Shown: positions 1 to 7,568, counted from the stretch's first letter. The stretch is 18,044 bases of DNA from Syntrophaceae bacterium UBA7544 (GCA_002479215.1 DLME01000066.1:1-18044); one strand, 5' to 3'. Program-made: numbers and translations. The notes: generated by a model from the letters alone, not told the origin.

Positions 1-1682
1 ACACGCTTGCGGTCGGTGATATCTCTGCCCTCGGCCAAAATAGATACGGGAATTCCATTCTTATCGCGGATGAAACTGAAGGTGCTTTCCGACCAGTATG
101 TCGTACCGTTTTTGCGGTAGAATTCTAGTTCCAAAGTACGTATGGGTGAGTAGTTTGGATCTACCTTCGCTTTTACCAGCTCCTCTGAGAATACCGCCAT
201 TGCATTATTGAGCAACTCCGGCGCCAGGAACTTCTCCGGCGTCATCTGCTTAATTTCTTCATCAGTGTATCCTATCAATTTTTCAACCGACGGACTGGCA
301 TAAATGACATTAAGATTCATATTCATCAGCCATACCGCGTCGGTCATATTATCTGCAAGTAGACGGTAGCGTGCCTCGCTCTCCCGCAGCGCTTCCTCCA
401 CCCGCTTGCGTTCAGTGATATCATTCAGAAAACTCAGGGTAGCGGGTCTTTCCTTCCATTGAATAACAGCCGTATTAAATTCAACCCACTTTACGGTTCC
501 ATCTTGGCTAATAACCCTGAAAGAATAAACAAGGGGAACTTCTTCACCTTTCAGCCTTCTTATATGATAATCGACGACCATATTACGATCATCGGGATGG
601 ATAAAGTCTGTGAAAAATTTAGATGTTGATATGTCTCCGGAATATCCTGTCATGTCCACAGCAGCACGATTGGCAAAGACCATTTTCAAATCTTGTGCGA
701 TGATGATAGCTTCCTTTGCATTCTCTACGACCAGACGATACTTCTCTTCGCTCACCCGCAGCGCCTCCTCCGCCCGCTTGCGCTCGGTGATGTCCCGAGA
801 AATACCCCGGAACCCAATCGGTTTGCCTTCTATATCCCTGATAAGAGATACCGACAATTCGGTAAACGCCATAGTCCCGTCTCTTTTCTTATATTCGAAA
901 GCAAATCCATTAACTGGTTTCCCTGTTCTGTAAATTCCAATGAAGAGCTGATATAATTTTTTAGATTCTTCTTCACTTGTATAGTCCCTGTTGTTCATAC
1001 CGAGCAATTGCTCTCGGGGAGTTCCGACATTTCTGCACTGCGCATCATTAACGAAGGTAAGCGTACCGGTAAGATCCACCTCAAAATAGCCGTCCTCTAT
1101 ATTTTCAATAATGGTTCGGTATCTCTCCTCGCTTTGGCGCAACGCTTCTTCCATATTTTTTCGCTTGGTTACGTCCCTAGAAACACCCCGGAAACCAATC
1201 GGTTTGCCTTCATTATCCCTGATAAGAGATACCGAAGTTTCGTAAATCGCTTTTGTCCCATCTTTCCTGATAGTTTCAGCTTCTAACGTATTTATCGGTT
1301 TGCCTGTCCGGTAAAGTTCTTGGAATGGCTGACGAAATTTTTTAGCGGCTTCTTCATCTGTATGCTGCCGGAAGTTCATCCCGACCAATTCTTCTTTGGT
1401 ATATCCCAGATATCTGCAGTTTGCTTCATTCGCAAATGTATAATTACCGGCAAGGTCAAGTTCAAAATAGCCTTCCTGGATGCTCTCTAGAATGTTTCGA
1501 TATTTTTCCTCGCTTTGACGCAGGGCATCTTCGGTCAGCGTGCGTAATTTTTCTTCGCTGTTCATTAATTTCTTTTTCGCCTGCCTGCGCTCTGTTTCCA
1601 ATTGTTCCAGTTTCTGGATTCTTTTCTTCAAGACGGATATTTTTTCGAGCAGTTCCTGTTTTTTCATGGTTTGGTAGTTCAT
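1..1682 (-). CDS. Multi-PAS-domain sensor protein, N-terminal part (cut by window edge)
   Basis: The frame is open for 560 codons from an ATG at 1682 to the left edge, so the output domain (kinase, GGDEF or other) is unseen. AGGGGGG lies about seven bases before the ATG and fits it as the start; a second in-frame ATG is at 1667. Residues 1-50 are Lys/Glu-rich and probably coiled coil. Four PAS/PAC units follow, at about 55-175, 180-301, 305-426 and 431-559. Each opens with an (R)SEE/SEA-(K/R)YR motif, and each ends in a DIT-(E/D)RKR-type linker (DVTKRK in the first). Units 1 and 2 are near copies of each other (GKPIGFRG(V/I)SRD in both). No transmembrane segment is seen in this part, so it is probably a cytoplasmic sensor. 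In this family PAS domains bind small ligands or cofactors and drive signalling; the ligand here is unknown. The gene is downstream of polA on the same strand but 516 bases away, so it is probably a separate unit. Confidence 0.88.
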   Translation of the reverse strand, partial: MNYQTMKKQELLEKISVLKKRIQKLEQLETERRQAKKKLMNSEEKLRTLTEDALRQSEEKYRNILESIQEGYFELDLAGNYTFANEANCRYLGYTKEELVGMNFRQHTDEEAAKKFRQPFQELYRTGKPINTLEAETIRKDGTKAIYETSVSLIRDNEGKPIGFRGVSRDVTKRKNMEEALRQSEERYRTIIENIEDGYFEVDLTGTLTFVNDAQCRNVGTPREQLLGMNNRDYTSEEESKKLYQLFIGIYRTGKPVNGFAFEYKKRDGTMAFTELSVSLIRDIEGKPIGFRGISRDITERKRAEEALRVSEEKYRLVVENAKEAIIIAQDLKMVFANRAAVDMTGYSGDISTSKFFTDFIHPDDRNMVVDYHIRRLKGEEVPLVYSFRVISQDGTVKWVEFNTAVIQWKERPATLSFLNDITERKRVEEALRESEARYRLLADNMTDAVWLMNMNLNVIYASPSVEKLIGYTDEEIKQMTPEKFLAPELLNNAMAVFSEELVKAKVDPNYSPIRTLELEFYRKNGTTYWSESTFSFIRDKNGIPVSILAEGRDITDRKR

Positions 1683-2037
1683 CTTATACCCCCCCTGTCG
1701 TGATAAACGATGCAGGCTGGAAACAAAAATGGGTGATATTTGTTGCGAGGCTTATTTACTAGTGTGAAAGTTACCGGATACTCATTGAGAAGTCAAACGG
1801 AATATAGTTCGTCAGAGGCTGCTAACCATTTGAAGTCATGTATTTTCATCAAGGTTGACAATTTACTGATTACAGCCAATAAGGAATACCATCTGAAAGA
1901 TAGTATATCCGTGAAAAATTCTGAACGCTCACTTACAGGAAGAAAGGCTGATGTTACCACGTGCCGTCAAGATAACTTCGTCCTATAAAACTATACGTGT
2001 GTAATTTTTACCCATTACATCTTTGTGCCCGGCAGTG

Positions 2038-2060
2038 AAAGCCCTTCTATCCAGGGCTTT
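2038..2060 (-). terminator. Possible hairpin terminator downstream of polA
   Basis: AAAGCCCT (2038-2045) and AGGGCTTT (2053-2060) form an 8-bp perfect stem with a 7-base loop. It is about 140 bases past the polA stop, before the PAS gene. Read on the minus strand it is not followed by a T-run, so intrinsic termination is uncertain. On the plus strand it is followed by TCAAAAATG, which is also the outer end of the neighbouring repeat element. Confidence 0.3.
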
Positions 2061-2196
2061 TCAAAAATGTCCAGATGCAAGGCGCACGAGCCGTGAGGGT
2101 ATGGGCGTATTGTAAAGCCTTCGTCTTTTTCCGGCAAGGTAGGTGTTTAAACATGATTGCGCCTCCCTGCGGGAATACGCCCCCGGTCAACAGCCC
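2059..2196. repeat. Degenerate dispersed palindromic element at the polA 3' end
   Basis: The left half (from about 2059) carries TCAAAA, AGATGCAAGGCGC and GGGCGTATT. It matches the left half of the 6340-6461 element in order and spacing (TCAAAA-N6-AGATGC-A/T-AGGCGC). The right end has TCAACAGCC (2187-2195), as that element also has. GGGCGTATT (2103-2111) pairs with AATACGCCC (2174-2182) across 62 bases. The outer right end stops three bases short of the polA stop codon. The middle does not match the other copy, so this is probably a decayed or rearranged member. Confidence 0.5.
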
Positions 2197-2198
2197 TG

Positions 2199-4988
2199 TC
2201 AGTGTGCCTCGTCCCAGTTTGCCCCAGACGCAATCTCCACTTTTAACGGCACTTTGAGCTTAATGACTTCTTCCATTTCTTTTTTGACCAGCATCATGAC
2301 TTCGTCTTTTTCTTCTACCGGCGCTTCGAGAACAAGTTCATCGTGCACTTGCATGATCAGACAAGCGGCAAGATTTTTTTCCGAAAGCAGATGAGCAATA
2401 TTCACCATAGCGACCTTAATCAAATCGGCGGCCGTACCCTGAATGGGCGTGTTGATTGCCATCCGTTCGGCGAATTGACGCACGGAAGCTATAGGGCTTT
2501 TTAATTCCGGCAAATAGCGGCGGCGGTTGAGCAGTGTGCAGACGAAACCATCGCGGCGTGCATCTTCCAGAATTCCATCCAGATAGGTACGCACTTTTTT
2601 ATAGCGTTGAAAATAGCCGTCAATATAAGCCTGGGCTATTTTCAGGGAGACGCCCAGTTCTTTGGCCAGACCAAAAGCGCTCATGCCGTAAAGAATGCCG
2701 AAGTTGATGACCTTGGCCTGACGGCGCATATCGGTATTGACCATCTGCGGAAATACGCCGAAAATATCGGATGCTGTGCGGCTGTGAATATCTTCATCTG
2801 AGGAAAAGGCATCAATAAGCGCCTCATCTTCCGAAAGATGCGCGAGCACGCGCAGTTCGATCTGCGAATAATCGGCGGAGATGAGTAGAGAATCCTTGGC
2901 GGCGATGAACGCCTGACGAATTCTTTTTCCCTCCAAAGTGCGAATGGGAATGTTCTGCAAATTCGGATTGCTACTAGAGAGCCTTCCTGTTGCCGTCACT
3001 GTCTGGTTGTACGAGGTGTGAATCCGGCCTGTCTGCGGATCAATGAGCGCGGGCAGTGCGTCCACATATGTGGATTTTAGCTTGCTCAAACTGCGGTAAG
3101 CGAGAATTTCCGCGGGCAGTTCATGGCTTTGCGCCAACTCCGTAAGAACATCCACATCCGTGGAAAATCCTTCCTTCGTTTTCCTTCCCGTGGGAAGCTT
3201 GAGCTTTTCAAAAAGAACGCTCTGCAATTGCTTGGGGGAATTAATATTAAATTTTTCACCGGCCAATCGAAATATTTTCTCTTCGGAGATGGACAATAAT
3301 TGCCCCAGTTCCGTCGACATTTGTTTTAAGAGGGACGTATCCACCAGCACGCCTTTTTTCTCCATATCCGCCAGCACATACAAAAGCGGCATCTCTACTT
3401 TATGGAAAAGCTCGGCGGCGTTAATATCTTTTAATTTACTGGCAAGAAGCGGAAACAGGATAAAAACAGCATCGGCGCGCTGGCCACCATAGGCCGCCAT
3501 TTTTTCCGGCGGCACCAGCGCCAGCGGATAAGTCTTTCCTTTGCCTCCGGCTACATCGTTAGGCACGGGAATCTGTTCATGCAGATATTCCCATGTTATT
3601 TCAGCAAGCTCGTAAGAATTTTTCGCGGGATTTAGTAAGTAGGCAGCTAACATAATATCATACCAAGGTGTATTCATTCGCCTACCTTTGTTGGCTTCGT
3701 CATCAGCTCCTCGACGTATGGTACTATACGACTGCGTCGCTTCTTCCTCGCCGCCTCGGTATGCTTTTGACTGCGACTTGGTATCCTTGCCCAATTCCAC
3801 ATTCACTGCAAAATTCTCCAGAGAAACCAGAGCTGTCTTTAAATCGTGGATGTATTTTTTTATTTTTGCGCTCACGAAAATCGGAGCCAGTGCATCCAAT
3901 ACATCTTTTTTCTTCAATTGCTCTTTGGCGTGGGTATGCCCCAGTGGTATATAAAAAGCATCACTGCCGGTGGCCAAAGCAATGCCGATTAAATCCGTTG
4001 ATGGATTCTTCTCCCTAATAATCTCGAAAGAAATTTCACGGCAATCCGTAAGGCAAGCGACAAGCTCGGCCAACGCTTCCTTATCCAGAACTAATTTACA
4101 ATCTTTAGCTATCTCTTTCGTTTCCCGCTTTATTTCCTGCAAAAGGGAGGAGAATTCAAATTCACTGAAAAGTTGGGCAAGAAGCTCTTTGTCCGGTTCT
4201 TTGCGTGCCGCATCCTGAATGTCAAAATCAAATTCGATATCTTTTCTAATGAGAGCCAATTGGCGGCTCAGCCTTGCCTGTTCGGCATATTTACGAAAAC
4301 TCTCACGCAGTTTGACGTTTTTTAATTTTTCGGCATTTTGCAAAACAGCTTCGACCGAACCGTATTCTTCGATCAGCCTTTGCGCCGTTTTTGGGCCGAT
4401 ACCGGGCACGCCCGGAATGTTGTCGGACGTATCACCCATGAGGCCGAGAATTTCCACTACTTTATCCGGCCCTACACCAAAGCGTTCCTTCACCGCCGTG
4501 ACATCATAAGTTTTATCTTTCATCGTATCAATCATGGTGACATTTTCGCCCACCAACTGCATCAAATCCTTATCCCCCGATACAATGACTGTCCGCCAGC
4601 CTTGCTTACTTACCCGCTGGGCTAAAGTACCGATAATATCGTCCGCCTCAACCCCCTGCTTTTCCAAGACGGGAATAGAAAAACCACGGACAATATCTTT
4701 AATAAACGGTATCTGCGGTCTGAGATCGTCGGGCATGGGTTTACGGGTTGCTTTATAATCGGCAAATTCCTCGTGACGAGTGGTGGGACCTTTGACATCA
4801 AAAGAGATAACAATATAATCTGGCGCAAGATCGCGCAAAAGCTTTAACAGCATGTTGGTAAAGCCGTAAATGGCGTTGGTGGGAAAACCTTTGGAGTTAG
4901 TGAGCATTGGAATAGCGTAAAAAGCGCGGTAGAGATAATTGCTGCCGTCAACCAGAGCTACCAGGGGAATTTTATTTTTTTCTGCCAT
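2199..4988 (-). CDS. polA: DNA polymerase I
   Basis: This 929-residue protein is full length for DNA polymerase I, which removes RNA primers and fills gaps in repair and lagging-strand synthesis. The N-terminal 5' nuclease spans about 1-290 (VDGSNYLYRAFY, SGDKDLMQL, GDTSDNIPGVPGIGPKTA). A 3'-5' exonuclease-like domain follows at about 300-520. The polymerase domain fills the rest: motif A SADYSQIELR (about 705), motif B RRQAKVINFGILYG (about 757), motif C QVHDELVLEAP (about 881), and the usual NWDEAH end. Two oddities stand out. Residues about 402-441 are an extra segment encoded by a palindromic element (3660-3784). The proofreading residues are also lost: FEIIRE replaces the DxE motif, and the Tyr-x3-Asp motif reads YGGQR. 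Upstream of the ATG only a weak ribosome site is seen (AAAGTGATGG). Confidence 0.98.
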   Translation of the reverse strand: MAEKNKIPLVALVDGSNYLYRAFYAIPMLTNSKGFPTNAIYGFTNMLLKLLRDLAPDYIVISFDVKGPTTRHEEFADYKATRKPMPDDLRPQIPFIKDIVRGFSIPVLEKQGVEADDIIGTLAQRVSKQGWRTVIVSGDKDLMQLVGENVTMIDTMKDKTYDVTAVKERFGVGPDKVVEILGLMGDTSDNIPGVPGIGPKTAQRLIEEYGSVEAVLQNAEKLKNVKLRESFRKYAEQARLSRQLALIRKDIEFDFDIQDAARKEPDKELLAQLFSEFEFSSLLQEIKRETKEIAKDCKLVLDKEALAELVACLTDCREISFEIIREKNPSTDLIGIALATGSDAFYIPLGHTHAKEQLKKKDVLDALAPIFVSAKIKKYIHDLKTALVSLENFAVNVELGKDTKSQSKAYRGGEEEATQSYSTIRRGADDEANKGRRMNTPWYDIMLAAYLLNPAKNSYELAEITWEYLHEQIPVPNDVAGGKGKTYPLALVPPEKMAAYGGQRADAVFILFPLLASKLKDINAAELFHKVEMPLLYVLADMEKKGVLVDTSLLKQMSTELGQLLSISEEKIFRLAGEKFNINSPKQLQSVLFEKLKLPTGRKTKEGFSTDVDVLTELAQSHELPAEILAYRSLSKLKSTYVDALPALIDPQTGRIHTSYNQTVTATGRLSSSNPNLQNIPIRTLEGKRIRQAFIAAKDSLLISADYSQIELRVLAHLSEDEALIDAFSSDEDIHSRTASDIFGVFPQMVNTDMRRQAKVINFGILYGMSAFGLAKELGVSLKIAQAYIDGYFQRYKKVRTYLDGILEDARRDGFVCTLLNRRRYLPELKSPIASVRQFAERMAINTPIQGTAADLIKVAMVNIAHLLSEKNLAACLIMQVHDELVLEAPVEEKDEVMMLVKKEMEEVIKLKVPLKVEIASGANWDEAH
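3660..3784. repeat. Palindromic element inserted in frame within polA
   Basis: The ends ATACCAAG (3660-3667) and CTTGGTAT (3777-3784) are perfect inverted repeats. The centre is CGTAT-N6-ATACG (3715-3719 and 3726-3730), and the two symmetry centres coincide (3722 and 3722.5). The size and the CGTAT-N6-ATACG centre match the element at 6340-6461. It encodes a hydrophilic stretch (KSQSKAYRGGEEEATQSYS and onward) with no counterpart in ordinary PolA, between ENFAVNVELG and the conserved WYDIMLAAYLLNP segment. Confidence 0.72.
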
Positions 4989-5010
4989 GAACCATCACTT
5001 TAATGAATAA

Positions 5011-5048
5011 GCCCACCCATACTGCTGTAGACAGCGATATAGGTGGGC
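5011..5048 (-). terminator. Two-tier hairpin between the Yip1 gene and polA
   Basis: GCCCACC (5011-5017) pairs with GGTGGGC (5042-5048). Inside it GCTGT (5024-5028) pairs with ACAGC (5031-5035) around a two-base loop, with symmetrical six-base internal loops. On the minus strand it is followed by TTATTCATT rather than a clean T-run. It may terminate the Yip1 transcript or be structure in the polA leader, since it ends only 22 bases before the polA ATG. Confidence 0.4.
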
Positions 5049-5084
5049 CAATGATAAAAAAATAATTCGGCTAAATTATTAAGC

Positions 5085-5741
5085 CTACCTATTGCGTGCG
5101 GCTTCCTTTCTGGCTTCTTCAATTTGCTTTAAGTATTGCCTATTTATTTCTTCAGCCGTCTTCCTATATTGTTCAGCAGTTGGCGCCATACTCCGGGCTT
5201 TGTATTCTAAGCTAATTCCAATCAACACCAAAACAGCACCGATGATTCCAAAAACCAGCCACGCTTTTTGTGAGGAAATATTATGTACCTGAGTGCTGGC
5301 AATGACTATAAAATAAACGTAAATGGCGATATTAATAATACCACCGACATAAGGGATGATGCTTATTATCGCGACAATGGGCGCTAAAGCCATCAAGTAA
5401 GCCCAGCAGCGATAGGAGGTTTCATAATTTTTCTGCGAGCCCATCAGTTTCCAAATTACAAAAATAATAGCGGCGCCGATAAAACTAAAAATAACAACGA
5501 CAATCGGAACAACAATGATCCTTCCCAGACTTTCCGCAAATCCCACATGCGCATAACTTAAGCCAAGAATGTTGATAAGGACTTGGATAATACCGGCTAT
5601 AATAGCCATTATTGCTGCAAAGATTAGAGGTTCAACAAATCCGCCGGTTTTTGGCATGCTTTTAAAAAATTCTGCCGGCGCTGTCACAACCCGCACCGCC
5701 GTTTGCGGCATTGCTGCAAAATTAATGTCTTTTGCTTCCAT
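5085..5741 (-). CDS. Yip1-family integral membrane protein
   Basis: This 218-residue protein has about five hydrophobic segments (near 36-60, 74-98, 112-130, 132-152 and 159-178) and a charged, helix-prone tail at 180-218 rich in Lys, Glu and Arg. The pattern fits bacterial Yip1-domain proteins: an amphipathic N-terminus with APAEFFKSMP, then GGFVEPLIF, the YETSYRCWAY region, and APIVAIISIIPYVGGI. The AAAGGAGGAGG sequence just before the ATG is a strong ribosome site. The molecular role of bacterial Yip1 proteins is not established, and the context gives no clear hint. It follows the ahbA-type gene by about 120 AT-rich bases, so it may have its own promoter, and a hairpin separates it from polA. 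Confidence 0.8.
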   Translation of the reverse strand: MEAKDINFAAMPQTAVRVVTAPAEFFKSMPKTGGFVEPLIFAAIMAIIAGIIQVLINILGLSYAHVGFAESLGRIIVVPIVVVIFSFIGAAIIFVIWKLMGSQKNYETSYRCWAYLMALAPIVAIISIIPYVGGIINIAIYVYFIVIASTQVHNISSQKAWLVFGIIGAVLVLIGISLEYKARSMAPTAEQYRKTAEEINRQYLKQIEEARKEAARNR

Positions 5742-5863
5742 TTTCCCCTCCTCCTTTTTTAGTTTGGCGAAAAGTTAAAGTATAATTTTATATTTCTCAC
5801 GAATTACATTTATCGTCAATATATTGTTTCCGTAGGCTATACTATTATTTATCTTACTTGGCC

Positions 5864-6325
5864 TTACACTTCAAAAGACGCGTTTATCTTAAAAGTTCTT
5901 ACAGCCCTCATATCCAGAATGTCAGTGATTCCGGTTTTTTCTTTTAAGCCGGCCAGAAACAATTCTATCTCCTGCGGGCTTGCCGCGTTCACAGTAAACC
6001 AAACATTATATTCATTATCCCTCAGGTAATTGTGCGTCACTCCTTTAAACGCGTTTACGGTATCGACAAAATTTCCTATTTTTTCTTCCGGCACACGCGC
6101 GGCGCAAAGCGTAGAGGCACGGCCTAATTTTGCCCCATCAAATACCGCTCCAATCCGGCGAATGACACCGTCGTCTTTCATTTTTTGAATACGGCCCAGC
6201 GCTTCTTCTTCGGTGATGCCGCACCTTTCGGCAACTATCTGAAACGGACGTTCCTCCAGCGGAAATTCTTTCTGTAAAATATTTAATATCTTTTTATCGA
6301 TTTCATCTATATTATTAATAATCAT
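5864..6325 (-). CDS. ahbA: Siroheme decarboxylase subunit, AhbA type (Lrp/AsnC-like)
   Basis: The protein has an N-terminal helix-turn-helix (about 5-60, IDEIDKKILNILQKEFPLEERPF) and a C-terminal Lrp/AsnC-like alpha-beta domain. Siroheme decarboxylases have this fold and remove the acetate carboxylates at C12 and C18 of siroheme to give 12,18-didecarboxysiroheme. VTHNYLRDNEYNVWFTV and RRIGAVFDGAKLG resemble the catalytic subunits rather than DNA-binding Lrp regulators. The THNYLR-YNVWFT form fits AhbA better, since AhbB typically reads SHCY-WPYNLY; this distinction is from memory. I placed the start at the ATG at 6325 (153 residues) because AAAAGG sits five bases upstream; a GTG at 6331 is two codons earlier. 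The location just after ahbD supports the role. No AhbB partner is present in the window. Confidence 0.85.
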   Translation of the reverse strand: MIINNIDEIDKKILNILQKEFPLEERPFQIVAERCGITEEEALGRIQKMKDDGVIRRIGAVFDGAKLGRASTLCAARVPEEKIGNFVDTVNAFKGVTHNYLRDNEYNVWFTVNAASPQEIELFLAGLKEKTGITDILDMRAVRTFKINASFEV

Positions 6326-6339
6326 TTTCACCTTTTACC

Positions 6340-6461
6340 AGGCTGCTCAAAAGCGCTGAGATGCTAGGCGCGCAAAAATCACATCGCGAGGCGTATATTA
6401 TCATACGTTGAGCGATGGGGGTTGTAGCGCAACAACGCAGATCAGTGCTTTTCAACAGCCT
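6340..6461. repeat. Palindromic element with 20-bp terminal inverted repeats, overlapping the ahbD stop
   Basis: The left end AGGCTGCTCAAAAGCGCTGA (6340-6359) and the reverse complement of the right end, AGGCTGTTGAAAAGCACTGA (6442-6461), match at 17 of 20 positions. The centre CGTAT-N6-ATACG (6392-6396 and 6403-6407) sits within a base of the midpoint. Read on the minus strand, the right end supplies the last sense codons and the TGA of ahbD. It fills the ahbD-ahbA gap and could fold into a long hairpin in the mRNA. Confidence 0.8.
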
Positions 6462-7522
6462 TTGGGCTGATACAAACACAGCGGCTCCGCCGCCAAATAA
6501 TCGCCCGTTGCTTCATACGCCCGCGCGCGGCAGCCGCCGCATACTTTGATGAACTCACATCTTCCGCACTTGCCGCCGTATTTACTCAGGTCTCGTAAAT
6601 TTCTAAATACTTCCGAATTTTCCCATATCCGGGAAAATTTTTGCTTTTGAACATTGCCGCAATTAAGTTCCAAATAACCGCAAGGCTGCACCTGCCCGAC
6701 ATGCGATATGAAGCAAAACGCACTGCCGCCTAAACACCCTCTGGTCATTTCATGAAACTGACCTGAAACCGGCTTCTTTTTTTGGCCTTTGTCTTTTTGC
6801 TGGTGAAGAATGCGGAAATAATGGGGCGCGCAGGTTGCCTTGAGTTGAATAGAACTCTGCAGGCTTTCCTGATGAAACCACATAAGCGTTTCTTCATAAT
6901 CCGCCGCGGTTATCGCTTGCTCGGCCAAATCCCTGCCCCGTCCGGTAGGCACAAGCAAAAAGATATGATGCGCCGCGGCTCCCAGTTTTTTGGCTAATTC
7001 CAAAATATCTTTGATCTGTCGCAAATTAGCGGTTGTAACCGTTGTATTGATTTGAAACTCCATGCCGGCTCTTTTCATTGCTTCTATACCGTTCAGAGCT
7101 CCGCTAAAAGCGCCTATCTCGCCGCGAAAAGCATCGTGGCTTGGCGCATCCTTACCATCAAGGCTTACGCTTACCCTTTTAATGCCGCTTTTAATCATCT
7201 TTTTCACCGTGGACTCATTAACAAGCGTACCGTTTGTTGCCATAACCATACGTAACCCTTTTCCTGTTCCGTAAGCGGCGATATCAAAAATATCCGGACG
7301 CAACAGCGGCTCGCCGCCGGTCAGAATAATTACCGGCGATGACATGACGGCAATTTCATCGATAAGCTGAAAACACTTCTTGGTGGAAAGCTCTCCCGGA
7401 TAAGGCCCGCAATTGGCGGCAGCCCGGCAGTGGACGCAGTTTAAATTACAACTGCGCGTAACTTCCCAGGCAATCATGCTTAAATTGTTAGATAATAATT
7501 TTGACGAAAGTTCCAACTTCAT
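6452..7522 (-). CDS. ahbD: Heme synthase AhbD (radical SAM, Fe-coproporphyrin III decarboxylase)
   Basis: AhbD catalyses the last step of the siroheme route, oxidative decarboxylation of two propionates of iron-coproporphyrin III to the vinyl groups of heme. This 356-residue protein has the radical SAM motif C25-x3-C29-x2-C32 (WEVTRSCNLNCVHC), [10 protein letters not shown], and a SPASM-type C-terminus with auxiliary cluster cysteines (TRGCLGG, QPCGYLELNCGN, CGRCEFIKVCGGCRARAYE). PLCLYQP matches the family's usual end, after which KGC and the TGA come from the 6340-6461 element. The start is uncertain. The ATG at 7522 has GGGAG touching it; a TTG two codons in would be spaced better, and an in-frame TAA lies nine bases upstream. 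NirJ or another SPASM enzyme is less likely given the neighbouring ahbC and ahbA. Confidence 0.93.
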   Translation of the reverse strand: MKLELSSKLLSNNLSMIAWEVTRSCNLNCVHCRAAANCGPYPGELSTKKCFQLIDEIAVMSSPVIILTGGEPLLRPDIFDIAAYGTGKGLRMVMATNGTLVNESTVKKMIKSGIKRVSVSLDGKDAPSHDAFRGEIGAFSGALNGIEAMKRAGMEFQINTTVTTANLRQIKDILELAKKLGAAAHHIFLLVPTGRGRDLAEQAITAADYEETLMWFHQESLQSSIQLKATCAPHYFRILHQQKDKGQKKKPVSGQFHEMTRGCLGGSAFCFISHVGQVQPCGYLELNCGNVQKQKFSRIWENSEVFRNLRDLSKYGGKCGRCEFIKVCGGCRARAYEATGDYLAAEPLCLYQPKGC

Positions 7523-7568
7523 CTCCCATTAAAGTTTTGCAATTATCATTTATATGCTTTTGCATAGC

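Larger units (their letters stand above)
1683..2198. other. Long intergenic region between polA stop and PAS-gene start
   Basis: No convincing gene lies in these 516 bases; an 82-codon plus-strand frame at 1740-1988 has no recognisable motif and no good ribosome site. The part next to polA (2059-2196) is a degenerate palindromic element, and a hairpin lies at 2038-2060. The AT-rich part at about 1740-1990 probably holds the PAS-gene promoter, but I could not pick a convincing -35/-10 pair on the minus strand. Confidence 0.6.

Noticed and set aside
1..1682. Plus-strand open frames (such as 610-933 and 1008-1286) as genes
   Set aside because: They are opposite-strand shadows of a continuous 560-codon PAS-domain frame.
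1855..1883. Perfect -35 TTGACA with a 17-base spacer and AATAAG on the plus strand
   Set aside because: No plausible gene or RNA follows on the plus strand before the oppositely oriented polA; the -10 is poor.
1740..1988. 82-codon plus-strand open frame in the polA-PAS gap
   Set aside because: No ribosome site, no family motif and composition like non-coding DNA.
5864..6325. Lrp/AsnC transcription regulator
   Set aside because: The fold is the same, but the THNYLR-YNVWFT motif and the place next to ahbD fit siroheme decarboxylase better.
6452..7522. NirJ, PqqE-like or peptide-modifying SPASM radical SAM enzyme
   Set aside because: No peptide precursor or nitrite reductase genes nearby; the C-terminal CFISHVGQVQPCGYLE region and heme neighbours point to AhbD.
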